DNA of 64,000 nucleotides from Pseudomonas sp. FP2335. GTDB lineage: Bacteria > Pseudomonadota > Gammaproteobacteria > Pseudomonadales > Pseudomonadaceae. The DNA is taken from assembly GCF_030687535.1 (NCBI RefSeq), contig NZ_CP117437.1, positions 2,377,501 through 2,441,500 of the forward strand, given 5' to 3'. The position numbers were made by a program, and so were the translations under genes. Numbering within the stretch: position 1 is the first letter of the stretch; every line of letters starts with the position of its first letter. This document shows positions 53,333 to 61,198 of the stretch, in pieces. The notes beneath the pieces are model-generated. The model did not search any database. It saw nothing but the letters and a program-made list of their open reading frames with translations, and had not been told where the DNA came from.

Positions 53333-54412
53333 ATGAGCGCAGTGTTTGAAACGCATATCCAGGTCGGTGGCGACCCGCGGCACCTGGCCGAATTCACCGC
53401 CGTGCACGCCGAGATGGCCAAGCTCGGCCATCCTGCCCGCCCGGATGTGGACTGGGCGAGGGTGGAGCAGGGCTGTCTGGCGCTGTTCCAGAGCAATGGC
53501 GTGGAGCTCAACAGTGCGTGTTTCTACACCTTGGCTCGCGGCCAGCGCCACGGGCTGGAGGGCATCGTCCAGGGCGTGGTGCTGCTCACGGCGTTGGTGG
53601 GCGAGTGGTCGCGCTTGTGGCCGCCGATGGTGATGGTGCGCCAGACCTTGCTGGAGTGGTTGTGCGAGCAACTGCAACGGTTGGTGCGCAGCCTCGCGGG
53701 GGTGTCGCCAAGCGTGAGCGTGCTGCTGCAGTTGGACGTTGAATTGGCGCGTTTGCAGGCACGTCTGCTGCCGCTGCTTGGCGGGCCGTTATTGACGTTG
53801 GAGTCGCTACGCCAGCAGGTCGGCCAGTTGAGCCAGCGCTTGGAGCCGCAACGGCTGCCAAGCGCAATGGCCCCGGCGTGGCCAGCCCCCGTGGTGATCC
53901 TGCCGCCGCCAGCCCTGCCAATGCGCAAGCCGCGCCGGGGGTTGTGGCTGGGCGCCGGGGTGCTGGCGACGGCCATGGTCACCGGGCTGTGGCTCAGCGG
54001 GGCAGACAGTGACAAGCCGTCCCTGCCCGAGCCGATCCGGCTGGACAGCCTGGCGCTGTTCGACCCCGGCAGTTCAACCCTCAAGCCCGGTTCGACCAAA
54101 GTCCTGATCAACGCCTTGGTGGGCATCAAGGCCCAGCCGGGCTGGCTGATCGTCATCGCCGGGCACACCGATGCGAGTGGCACCGTCGAGCACAACCTGG
54201 CTCTGTCCCACGCCCGCGCCAGCGCCGTGCGCGATTGGATGCAACGCATGGGCGACCTCGCCGACAGCTGCTTTGCCGTGCAGGGGCTGGCCGCCAGCCA
54301 ACCGATTGCCAGCAACCAAACCGAGGCCGGGCGCAGCGCCAATCGGCGCGTGGACATTCAACTGGTGCCGCAGGTGGGCGCGTGTGAGGAGCCCGCACGG
54401 GCGCAGGAATAA
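53333..54412 (+). CDS. TssA-type N-domain fused to membrane segment and OmpA domain (TagA-like?)
   Basis: This 359-residue protein begins with an ImpA_N-type domain (FETHIQVGGDPRHLAEFTAV, then CFYTLARGQRHGLEGIVQGV and LVGEWSRLWPPM). A coiled region and a Pro-rich stretch follow, then a membrane segment near residue 205 (LWLGAGVLATAMVTGLWLSG) and a C-terminal OmpA domain (IVIAGHTDASGT, NRRVDIQLVP). The OmpA part is very close to that of TagL at the other end of the operon. In E. coli Sci-1, TagA is a TssA-like membrane protein that stops and holds the extended sheath. This gene may be a wall-anchored version; that role is inference. It starts 10 bp after tssE. Confidence 0.82.
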   Translation: MSAVFETHIQVGGDPRHLAEFTAVHAEMAKLGHPARPDVDWARVEQGCLALFQSNGVELNSACFYTLARGQRHGLEGIVQGVVLLTALVGEWSRLWPPMVMVRQTLLEWLCEQLQRLVRSLAGVSPSVSVLLQLDVELARLQARLLPLLGGPLLTLESLRQQVGQLSQRLEPQRLPSAMAPAWPAPVVILPPPALPMRKPRRGLWLGAGVLATAMVTGLWLSGADSDKPSLPEPIRLDSLALFDPGSSTLKPGSTKVLINALVGIKAQPGWLIVIAGHTDASGTVEHNLALSHARASAVRDWMQRMGDLADSCFAVQGLAASQPIASNQTEAGRSANRRVDIQLVPQVGACEEPARAQE

Positions 54413-54515
54413 CCCGCGCCGCAGCCTGAATGCGACTTGTCCGCGCTTCCCATGTCACCCCCCCCATCGGTCAAATCCCTTAATTTTCCAGCCCTACCGG
54501 ACGCCCCTCCAGGCG

Positions 54516-54537
54516 TGCGGCTGCGTCCGCATTTTTT
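54516..54537 (+). terminator. Terminator of the T6SS operon
   Basis: The stem TGCGG/CCGCA with a six-base loop is followed by TTTTTT, about 100 bp after the last T6SS gene. Confidence 0.6.
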
Positions 54538-54616
54538 AACCGGCACCACCCGAGCCAAGCGGCAGCTGAAAACGGACTTTCTCCTCAACCGTGACGTATC
54601 AGGCAGGTTACCTCCC

Positions 54617-54928
54617 ATGCAGTTCAGCGAATTACTGGCAGCGATTTCCACCCATGCGATCCGTCTGCAACTGGAAGAAGGCGACCTGATTATCCTCGGC
54701 GATGACGAGGCACTGGACGACGTGTTGTGGGATCAGTTGATCGCGCACGAACCGCGCTCCCTGGCGTTGCTGCTGTCGTTGATCGCGGTGATTTCGCTGC
54801 TGTCGTACGCCCTGGGCTCGATCGTCACAGCGTTTGCCTGTTCGACGTTGATCGGGATTGTGTTCGGCTTTGTGCCGGCGAGGAATGTGGCGCGGCTGGA
54901 CCCGATTGAGGCGTTGGCGCGGGACTGA
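54617..54928 (+). pseudogene. Chimeric remnant: NRPS docking-like domain joined to MacB exporter tail
   Basis: This 103-residue open frame joins two unrelated parts. Residues 1-52 (ELLAAISTHAIRLQLEEGDL... IAHEP) look like a TubC-type docking domain found at the start of NRPS proteins. The rest is the C-terminus of a MacB-type ABC permease: LSLIAVISLL, then a jump to IVTAFACSTLIG and GFVPARNVARLDPIEALARD. The middle of the permease is missing even within this part. I infer two deletions through a lost NRPS-exporter cluster. It may still be expressed, but no function can be assigned. Confidence 0.7.
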
Positions 54929-54953
54929 TCTCTTTTGGATGATAAAGATCAAC

Positions 54954-55043
54954 TGTGGGAGCGGGCTTGCTCGCGAATGCGGTGAATCAGTCTGCATATT
55001 CAGTGACTGACACACTGCTTTCGCGAGCAAGCCCGCTCCCACA
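54954..55043. repeat. REP doublet (REPIN)
   Basis: Same element as 21532-21623. The arms TGTGGGAGCGGGCTTGCTCG and its complement surround a spacer containing GTGACTGACACA, which is also shared with the other copy. It lies between convergent genes. Confidence 0.85.
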
Positions 55044-55076
55044 CAAGCCCGCTCTCATATTTAGAACTGTGTTGGC

Positions 55077-55748
55077 TCAGACATCCGTGGTTTGCTCTGT
55101 TGAGTACATCCACCGCAACAACGAATGTCGTCCACTGATCCCCAGCTTGATCGACGCGCGCTTGAGGTAGCTCTCAATCGTGTTGACCTTCAACGCCAAC
55201 TGCTCGGCCAACTCCGGTGCGGTACGCCCGGCCAGCAGGCCAACGCACACTTCCAGTTCACGTTTGGACAGGGTCAGCCCCGATTGCACCAGGCGCTCTT
55301 CGATGCGTCGGCGCAGGGTTTCGAGGCCTTGGTTTTGCGGCGCCGTCCCATCGTTGTCCAGGCGGCACGGCTGGATCGCGGCGATGTGCTTTTCCACCAT
55401 GGGCAGCAGCAGGGTGGAAAAGTCCTGCAGCATGCTGCGCTCCTGGGCGGAGAAGTTGGCCGACTGGTGCGAGCGGTACACCGAGAGCACGTAGCGCACG
55501 TCGTCCTTGTGACGGGTGAGGTGCATTTGCGCGGCCGGTTGTTCTTCGCCCATGGTCGCCACCGAATCGGTGTAGACCGGGCTGATGGTGCGACGGGTGT
55601 GGCCGTCGGAGCTCGCTCGCAATTGGCTGATATGGGTGGCGTCCACTGCCAGTTGGGTGAGGATCAGGTCATGCAGCATGCGTGGGAAATGGCGACTGCC
55701 GGTGCTGGCGATGACCTTGCCTATATGTGGGAACAGGTGTGAGTTCAT
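55077..55748 (-). CDS. LuxR-family transcription regulator
   Basis: This 223-residue regulator has a C-terminal LuxR-type helix-turn-helix (LTLSKRELEVCVGLLAGRTA, NTIESYLKRASIKLGISGR). The N-terminal part is a variable sensor with no clear acyl-homoserine-lactone motif. LuxR proteins of this kind flank cyclic-lipopeptide NRPS clusters in P. fluorescens, commonly next to macAB. Its position beside the MacB remnant suggests it survived the loss of such a cluster. I chose the ATG at 55748; a TTG at 55805 would add 19 residues. Confidence 0.8.
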   Translation of the reverse strand: MNSHLFPHIGKVIASTGSRHFPRMLHDLILTQLAVDATHISQLRASSDGHTRRTISPVYTDSVATMGEEQPAAQMHLTRHKDDVRYVLSVYRSHQSANFSAQERSMLQDFSTLLLPMVEKHIAAIQPCRLDNDGTAPQNQGLETLRRRIEERLVQSGLTLSKRELEVCVGLLAGRTAPELAEQLALKVNTIESYLKRASIKLGISGRHSLLRWMYSTEQTTDV

Positions 55749-55918
55749 CTGCTTCGTCCATGAGTTTCGAGTGCAGGTATTCAGCCATGACGCGGCGGGA
55801 ATCAACGAATGCTAGTGCGAATACCCCACAGTGAGAGCGTTTCCCGCCGAGACGTATGCTAGTACAGCCTGGCGCCGGGAAGGGGATCCAATCCGGATTA
55901 ATCCAGATTAAAACCGCA

Positions 55919-55950
55919 TAACGGTAGTCGGACCCTTCCGACCACCGTTA
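55919..55950 (-). terminator. Possible terminator after megL
   Basis: AACGGTAGTCGGA and TCCGACCACCGTT pair with one mismatch. On the - strand the hairpin is followed by GCGGTTTTAAT, so it may end megL transcripts about 20 bp after the stop. Confidence 0.45.
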
Positions 55951-55967
55951 AGGAAACGAGCTACGGT

Positions 55968-57212
55968 TTATTTCAGCGCATGCTCAACCGTTGCCGTATG
56001 ACGCGGCGCAGCCCGCGTGCATTTGGCCAGGGCCTGCTGCACATCCGCCAGTAGGTCGGCGATGTCTTCCAGGCCCACCGATAAACGCACCAGACCTTCG
56101 CTGATGCCGTGGTGTGCACGCTGTTCCGGGGTGTAGGTGGAATGGGTCATGCTGGCCGGGTGTTGGGCCAGTGATTCGGCGTCGCCCAGGCTGACCGCAC
56201 GGGTGAACAGCTTGAGTGCATTCATGAAGCGCCGACCGCTGTCGATGCCGCCCTTGAGTTCGAAGGCGATCATGCCGCCGGACAGTTTCATCTGGCGCTG
56301 CGCCAACTCGTACTGTGGGAAGGATCGCAACCCTGGGTAAGTCACCCACTGCACGGCCGGGTGGGCGTCCAGGGCTTCGGCGACGGCCTGGGCGTTGGCG
56401 CAATGACGGTCCATGCGCAGGGCCAGGGTCTTGAGGCCGCGCATCAGCAGCGCCGCATCCTGCGGTGACATCACTGCGCCGGTCAGGTCCTTGAGCCCTT
56501 GCAAGCGGATGCGTTGCGCCAGGGCGAGGCTGCTTACGGCGATACCGGCGGTGATGTCGCCGTGCCCGCTGAGGTACTTGGTGGCCGAATGCACCACCAC
56601 ATCCGCGCCCAGTTCCAGCGGCCTTTGCAGATAGGGCGTGCAGTAGGTGTTATCGACCACCACGGTGATATTCGGTTGCGTATGGGCGAGGGCGGCCACG
56701 GCGGCGATGTCCACCAGTTGCAGGGTGGGGTTGGCCGGGGTTTCGCAATAAATCATGCGCGTGGCGGGGGTGATTGCGGCGCGCACGGCGGCGAGATCGG
56801 TGAGGTCGACATGGCGCACCTTGATGCCGAATTCGCCGATGCCGTGGTGCAACAGCGCAAAGGTGCAACCGTACAGAGTCTGGCTGACGAGCACTTCATC
56901 GCCGGGGCGCAGTAGGGTCCAGAACGTGGCGGCAATCGCGCCCATGCCGGAACTGAACGCCACGGCGGCCTCGCCGTTTTCCAGGGTGGCCATGCGCGCT
57001 TCGAGCAACGCCAGTGTGGGGTTGGAAATGCGCGTATAGAAGTGGCCGTTGGCTTCACCGGCAAAACACGCAGCCCCGTATTCGGCGGTAGGAAAGGCGA
57101 AGGTGGCGGACAGATAGATCGGCGGCACGAGCGCGCCGTGGTGGTCCTTGGGGTCATAACCGTGATGGATGGCGCGGGTCGAAAAGCCGAATGCATTGTG
57201 TTTATTGTTCAT
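55968..57212 (-). CDS. megL: Methionine gamma-lyase
   Basis: This 414-residue PLP enzyme cleaves methionine to methanethiol, 2-oxobutyrate and ammonia. It closely matches P. putida methionine gamma-lyase: GFSTRAIHHGYDP start, SNPTLALLEARMATLE, the PLP-lysine in HSATKYLSGHGDITAG, and the hallmark active-site Cys in LYGCTFALLHHGIGEFG, which separates this enzyme from cystathionine lyases. It is divergent from an Lrp-type gene, as mdeA and mdeR are in P. putida. Confidence 0.93.
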   Translation of the reverse strand: MNNKHNAFGFSTRAIHHGYDPKDHHGALVPPIYLSATFAFPTAEYGAACFAGEANGHFYTRISNPTLALLEARMATLENGEAAVAFSSGMGAIAATFWTLLRPGDEVLVSQTLYGCTFALLHHGIGEFGIKVRHVDLTDLAAVRAAITPATRMIYCETPANPTLQLVDIAAVAALAHTQPNITVVVDNTYCTPYLQRPLELGADVVVHSATKYLSGHGDITAGIAVSSLALAQRIRLQGLKDLTGAVMSPQDAALLMRGLKTLALRMDRHCANAQAVAEALDAHPAVQWVTYPGLRSFPQYELAQRQMKLSGGMIAFELKGGIDSGRRFMNALKLFTRAVSLGDAESLAQHPASMTHSTYTPEQRAHHGISEGLVRLSVGLEDIADLLADVQQALAKCTRAAPRHTATVEHALK

Positions 57213-57266
57213 GTCGGGCGCTCCTTATTTCCTACAATGCTATGCTCATAACCGCAGATGAACGTT

Positions 57267-57277
57267 GCAAAGTTTGC
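57267..57277. promoter_or_regulatory. Possible Lrp-type operator between megL and its regulator
   Basis: GCAAAGTTTGC is a near-perfect palindrome in the AT-rich part of the 124-bp divergent gap. AsnC/Lrp proteins bind such sites. This is a low-confidence call by eye. Confidence 0.35.
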
Positions 57278-57336
57278 TGCCAAAACACCGCCTCAAGGCA
57301 TGAAAAACCGATAAAAATAAGGAATAGGGGCACATT

Positions 57337-57807
57337 ATGCCTGTGAGTCTGGATCGCACCGACAAAGCCCTGTTAAACGCGCTGCAAGGTAACGCCCGCC
57401 TCACCGTGGCCGAGTTGGCCGAGCGTGTTTCCCTGACCACTTCGCCGTGCTGGCGGCGGGTGCGCAACCTGGAGGAGAGCGGGGTGATCAGCGGCTACCA
57501 GGCGATCCTCTCGCCCAAAGCGCTGGGCTATGGGGTGACGGCGTTCGTGAGCATCATGATGGAGAGCCATACCCAGGAAATCGCCCGTGCATTCGAGCAG
57601 CGGCTGCTGGCGATCCCGGAGATCGTCGCGTGTCATAACGTCTCGGGGCGCTATGACTTTTTGCTGGAAGTGGTGGCCAAGGACCTTGAGTCGTTTGGCG
57701 AATTTGCACGGGAAGTGTTGCAGACGCTGCCGTGTGTCAAAGAGATCTATTCGAGCTTTTCCTACAAGTCGGTGCGGCCGTTGCGGGTGATTCCCTTGCC
57801 CCAATAA
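57337..57807 (+). CDS. mdeR: Lrp/AsnC-family regulator of methionine catabolism
   Basis: This 156-residue regulator has an N-terminal helix-turn-helix (LTVAELAERVSLTTSPCWRR) and a C-terminal ligand-binding RAM domain (ACHNVSGRYDFLLEVVAKDL). Being divergent from methionine gamma-lyase matches the P. putida mdeR-mdeA pair, where MdeR activates the lyase gene. AAGGAA lies upstream of the ATG. Confidence 0.85.
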   Translation: MPVSLDRTDKALLNALQGNARLTVAELAERVSLTTSPCWRRVRNLEESGVISGYQAILSPKALGYGVTAFVSIMMESHTQEIARAFEQRLLAIPEIVACHNVSGRYDFLLEVVAKDLESFGEFAREVLQTLPCVKEIYSSFSYKSVRPLRVIPLPQ

Positions 57808-57941
57808 CGCACATACCAACCCCGTATCGAGGCGATAGGGCGGGGCAGCCTAAGCTAATTCTAAAAAGTTATTTATTGAGGTTTTTTAAGATCATTTAGA
57901 TTGGTTGCTCCCACCATAGACGTTCATGGAGTGAGCCGCCG

Positions 57942-58979
57942 ATGTCCCAGCTTCAGTCAATCACCACCTTGCCGTTGCTCGACTTGTCGCAGCTCGACGC
58001 AGGCCCGCAGCAGCGTCAGCAGTTCCTCGATGAGCTGCGGTTTGCCGCGCGGCATATCGGTTTTTTCTACCTCACCGGCCATGGCATCGACGCGGCGCTG
58101 CTGGCCGAGGTGCAGCAGCAGGCGCGGGCATTTTTTGCCTTGCCCGAGGCCGACAAACTCGCCGTCGGCATGCTCAACTCGCCACATTTTCGCGGCTACA
58201 ACCGTGCCGCCTCGGAGATCACCCGTGGCCAGCCGGACCTGCGCGAACAGTTCGATGTCGGTGCCGAGCGCGAGCCCTTGAGCGTGGCGCAACACCCGGC
58301 CGCTTGGGCCCGGCTGCAAGGCCCCAATCAATGGCCGGCGGCGTTGCCTGAGCTCAAACCACTGGTGCTCGGCTGGCAGCAGGCGATGACCCAGATGGCC
58401 TTGCGCCTGTTGCGTGCCTTCGCCCAGGCCCTGTCCCTGCCGGAAAACGCCTTTGACGCGCTGTACGGCGACAAACCCAACGAACACATCAAGCTGATCC
58501 GCTACCCCGGCCGCCATGCACAGCAAAGTCGCCAAGGCGTCGGCGCGCACAAAGACTCGGGGTTCCTCAGCTTCCTGCTGCAAGACCAGCAAGCCGGCTT
58601 GCAGGTGGAAGTGGAAGAGGGCCGTTGGATCGACGCGTCGCCGCGCCCCGACACCCTGGTGGTGAACATCGGCGAATTGCTCGAACTGGCAAGCAACGGC
58701 TACCTGCGTGCCACCGTGCACCGGGTGGTCTCGCCGCCGCTGGGCAGCGAGCGTTTGTCCCTGGCGTTTTTCCTCGGCGCGCAACTGGACGCAGTGGTGC
58801 CGGTGTACCAGTTGGCGCCCGAACTGCTGCGCGACGCCCATGGCCCCGAAAGCGACCCGCGTAACCCGTTGCTGCGCGACGTCGGTTGGAACTACCTCAA
58901 AGGCCGCCTGCGCTCGCACCCCGACGTCGCCCAACGTTTTTATACCGATGCCACGCTGCCCCAAGCACTGTCCGCCTGA
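57942..58979 (+). CDS. Isopenicillin N synthase-like iron dioxygenase
   Basis: This 345-residue non-haem iron dioxygenase has an N-terminal DIOX_N domain (LRFAARHIGFFYLTGHGID) and a 2OG-Fe(II) C-terminal domain. The iron ligands are visible as GAHKDSG (His and Asp) and TVHRVVSP (His), with the co-substrate motif ERLSLAFF (RxS). It lies 15 bp upstream of metQ in one operon with an ABC importer. It therefore probably oxidises what the importer brings in, perhaps a sulfur compound; the substrate is unknown. AT-rich sequence before it (57840-57900) probably holds the operon promoter. GGAG at 57929 supports the start. Confidence 0.85.
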   Translation: MSQLQSITTLPLLDLSQLDAGPQQRQQFLDELRFAARHIGFFYLTGHGIDAALLAEVQQQARAFFALPEADKLAVGMLNSPHFRGYNRAASEITRGQPDLREQFDVGAEREPLSVAQHPAAWARLQGPNQWPAALPELKPLVLGWQQAMTQMALRLLRAFAQALSLPENAFDALYGDKPNEHIKLIRYPGRHAQQSRQGVGAHKDSGFLSFLLQDQQAGLQVEVEEGRWIDASPRPDTLVVNIGELLELASNGYLRATVHRVVSPPLGSERLSLAFFLGAQLDAVVPVYQLAPELLRDAHGPESDPRNPLLRDVGWNYLKGRLRSHPDVAQRFYTDATLPQALSA

Positions 58980-58994
58980 TCAGGAGATCACCCC

Positions 58995-59789
58995 ATGTTG
59001 AAAAAAACCGCGCTTTCCCTGGCAGTGTTGCTCGCTTCATTCAGCGTGTCGGCCGCCGATGCCTTGCGTGTTGCCGCCGACCCGATTCCCCATGCGCAGA
59101 TCCTCGAATATGTGCAGAAACTCGACCCGGGCCTGAACCTCAAGATCATCGAGATTCCCAGCGGCGTGAACTCCAACGAGCTGCTCGCCCACGGTGATGT
59201 GGACGCCAATTACTTCCAGCACTTGCCGTACCTCAATTCCCAGGAGCAGGCGCTCGGCCAGAAATTCAGCGTCGCGGCCACTGTGCATATCGAGCCGTTG
59301 GGCATTTATTCGCGGCGTCACAACAGCTTCGCTCAAGTGCCGGACAAGGGCACCGTCGCCGTGCCGAACAACGTCACCAACCTCAGCCGCGCGCTGTACC
59401 TGCTGCAAGCCAATGGCCTGATCAAGCTCAAACCGGGTTTCAACGATGCGGCCAAGGACCAGGCCACGCCGAAAGACATCGCCGAGAACCCCAAGCACCT
59501 GAAGATCCTGGAGATCGAATCACCGCAAATCCCCCGTGCGCTGGACGATGTGGACCTGGCGGTGATCAACGGCAACTTCGCCCTTGAAGCCGGCCTGGAA
59601 CCGGCCAAGGACGCGCTGGGCCTGGAAGCGGCCAAGGGCAACCCCTACGCCAACATCCTGGTGACTACGCCGAAACTGGCCAAAGACCCGCGCATCGAGC
59701 AGTTGGCCAAGGACTTGCGTTCGCCCCAGGTGGCCAAGTTCATTACCGAGAAATACGCCGGTTCGGTGATCCCGGTGGCGGCCGAATGA
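58995..59789 (+). CDS. metQ: MetQ/NlpA-family substrate-binding protein
   Basis: This 264-residue periplasmic protein belongs to the D/L-methionine-binding NLPA family: [30 protein letters not shown], shown here as the run [20 protein letters not shown]. Its signal ends FSVSA/AD with no lipobox Cys, so it is a soluble binding protein, not a lipoprotein like E. coli MetQ. Its stop overlaps the metN start (ATGA). Methionine or a related sulfur compound is the likely ligand. Confidence 0.88.
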   Translation: MLKKTALSLAVLLASFSVSAADALRVAADPIPHAQILEYVQKLDPGLNLKIIEIPSGVNSNELLAHGDVDANYFQHLPYLNSQEQALGQKFSVAATVHIEPLGIYSRRHNSFAQVPDKGTVAVPNNVTNLSRALYLLQANGLIKLKPGFNDAAKDQATPKDIAENPKHLKILEIESPQIPRALDDVDLAVINGNFALEAGLEPAKDALGLEAAKGNPYANILVTTPKLAKDPRIEQLAKDLRSPQVAKFITEKYAGSVIPVAAE

Positions 59790-60532
59790 TCGTTGTCGAC
59801 GGCGTCAGCAAAACCTACGCCGACGGCCAGCCGGCGGCGCTGGATAACGTGTCGTTGCAGATTGCCGACGGTTCGATCTTCGGTATCGTCGGGCGCAGCG
59901 GCGCGGGCAAGAGCACCTTGCTGCGTTGCCTGAACCTGTTGGAACGGCCGAGCGCCGGGCGCATCCTGATGGATGGCCAAGACCTCACCCAACTCACGGG
60001 CAAGGCGCTGCGTGCGCAACGCCAGCGCATCGGCATGATCTTCCAGGGCTTCAACCTGCTGCATTCGCGCAACGTCGCGGATAACGTCGCGGTGCCGCTG
60101 GAGATCGGCAATGTGCCCAAGCCCGAGCGCGCGGCGCGGGTCGCCGAGTTGTTGGCGTTGGTGGGTTTGAGCGACAAGGCCCAGGCGTTTCCTTCGCAGC
60201 TCTCCGGCGGGCAGAAACAGCGCGTCGGCATTGCCCGTGCATTGGCGGCGCGCCCGGCGTATCTGTTGTCGGACGAGGCCACCAGCGCCCTGGACCCGGA
60301 AACCACCGCATCGATCCTTGAGTTGCTGCGTGACATCAATCGGCAACTTGGCGTGACCATCGTGCTCATTACCCATGAGCTGGAGGTGGTCAAGGCGATC
60401 TGCGACAGCGCGGTGTCCCTGGCCGATGGCCGCGTCGTGGAAAGCGGCACGCTGCTGCAACTGCAGGCCGACCCCGCGTCGCGCCTTGGTCGTTCGCTGG
60501 CGCCGAGCCTGCAAGTGGCGAGGGCGGTATGA
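59786..60532 (+). CDS. metN: MetN-like ABC ATPase, short form
   Basis: This 248-residue ATPase has Walker [12 protein letters not shown], signature [15 protein letters not shown] and Walker [15 protein letters not shown]. The MetN family is usually about 340 residues, with a C-terminal NIL domain that binds methionine and shuts the pump. That domain is absent here, so direct feedback by methionine is unlikely. It overlaps both neighbours by 4 bp. Confidence 0.88.
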   Translation: MIVVDGVSKTYADGQPAALDNVSLQIADGSIFGIVGRSGAGKSTLLRCLNLLERPSAGRILMDGQDLTQLTGKALRAQRQRIGMIFQGFNLLHSRNVADNVAVPLEIGNVPKPERAARVAELLALVGLSDKAQAFPSQLSGGQKQRVGIARALAARPAYLLSDEATSALDPETTASILELLRDINRQLGVTIVLITHELEVVKAICDSAVSLADGRVVESGTLLQLQADPASRLGRSLAPSLQVARAV

Positions 60533-61194
60533 AGACCGATTGGAATGACATCCTGCAATTGCTGCTCAATGCCACCGGCGAAACCCTGTACATGGTGCTA
60601 TTGGCCGGGTTGTTTACCTTGTTGATCGGCCTGCCCCTGGGCGTATTGCTGTTTATCAGCCGTCGCGATGGCCTGCTGCCGTTGCCGCGCCTCAATCGTG
60701 CGCTGGGCGCGGTGATCAACCTCGGGCGCTCGTTGCCGTTCGTGGTGATGCTGATTGCGTTGATCCCGCTGACACGGCTGATCGTCGGCACGACCTTGGG
60801 CAGCACGGCGGCGGTGGTGCCTATCACTATTGGGGCCTTTCCGTTTTTTGCACGCATCGTCGAAACCGCGTTGGACGAAGTGGACAAGGGCCGCATCGAA
60901 GCCATCGTGGCCATGGGGGGTGACATCCGCCATGTGATTTTCAAGGTGTTATTGCCCGAAGCCTTGCCGGCGCTGGTGGCCGGCGTGACGTTGACCCTGG
61001 TGATGCTGATCGGTTTTTCGTCGATGGCCGGGGTGATCGGCGGCGGCGGGCTGGGGGACTTGGCGATTCGCTACGGTTATCAGCGCTTCAACAACCAGAT
61101 CATGGTGGTCACGGTGGTTGTGCTGGTGCTGCTGGTGCAGGGCGTGCAAAGCCTGGGGGACCGCTGCGTGCGCTCACTGGCCCATCGTCGCTGA
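60529..61194 (+). CDS. metI: MetI-like ABC permease
   Basis: This 221-residue inner-membrane permease has about five hydrophobic helices and the EAA-type loop ([20 protein letters not shown]). It forms the importer with MetN and MetQ. It ends 4 bp from the convergent MocR-type gene, so there is no room for a terminator between them. Confidence 0.9.
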   Translation: MKTDWNDILQLLLNATGETLYMVLLAGLFTLLIGLPLGVLLFISRRDGLLPLPRLNRALGAVINLGRSLPFVVMLIALIPLTRLIVGTTLGSTAAVVPITIGAFPFFARIVETALDEVDKGRIEAIVAMGGDIRHVIFKVLLPEALPALVAGVTLTLVMLIGFSSMAGVIGGGGLGDLAIRYGYQRFNNQIMVVTVVVLVLLVQGVQSLGDRCVRSLAHRR

Positions 61195-61198
61195 GCCG

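Noticed and set aside
27419..54412. Orthology with P. aeruginosa HSI-III because both lie near pvd genes
   Set aside because: The gene order, and a TagL-type protein after a short tssL, fit the Sci-1 type better; nearness to pvd may be chance.
54437..54616. N-terminal extension of the chimeric ORF
   Set aside because: It overlaps the terminator hairpin of the T6SS operon and shows no domain; the docking-like domain starts at the later ATG.
55806..55967. Small gene or RNA between the LuxR gene and megL
   Set aside because: Only a hairpin and short AT-rich repeats are visible; there is no coding pattern or known RNA motif.
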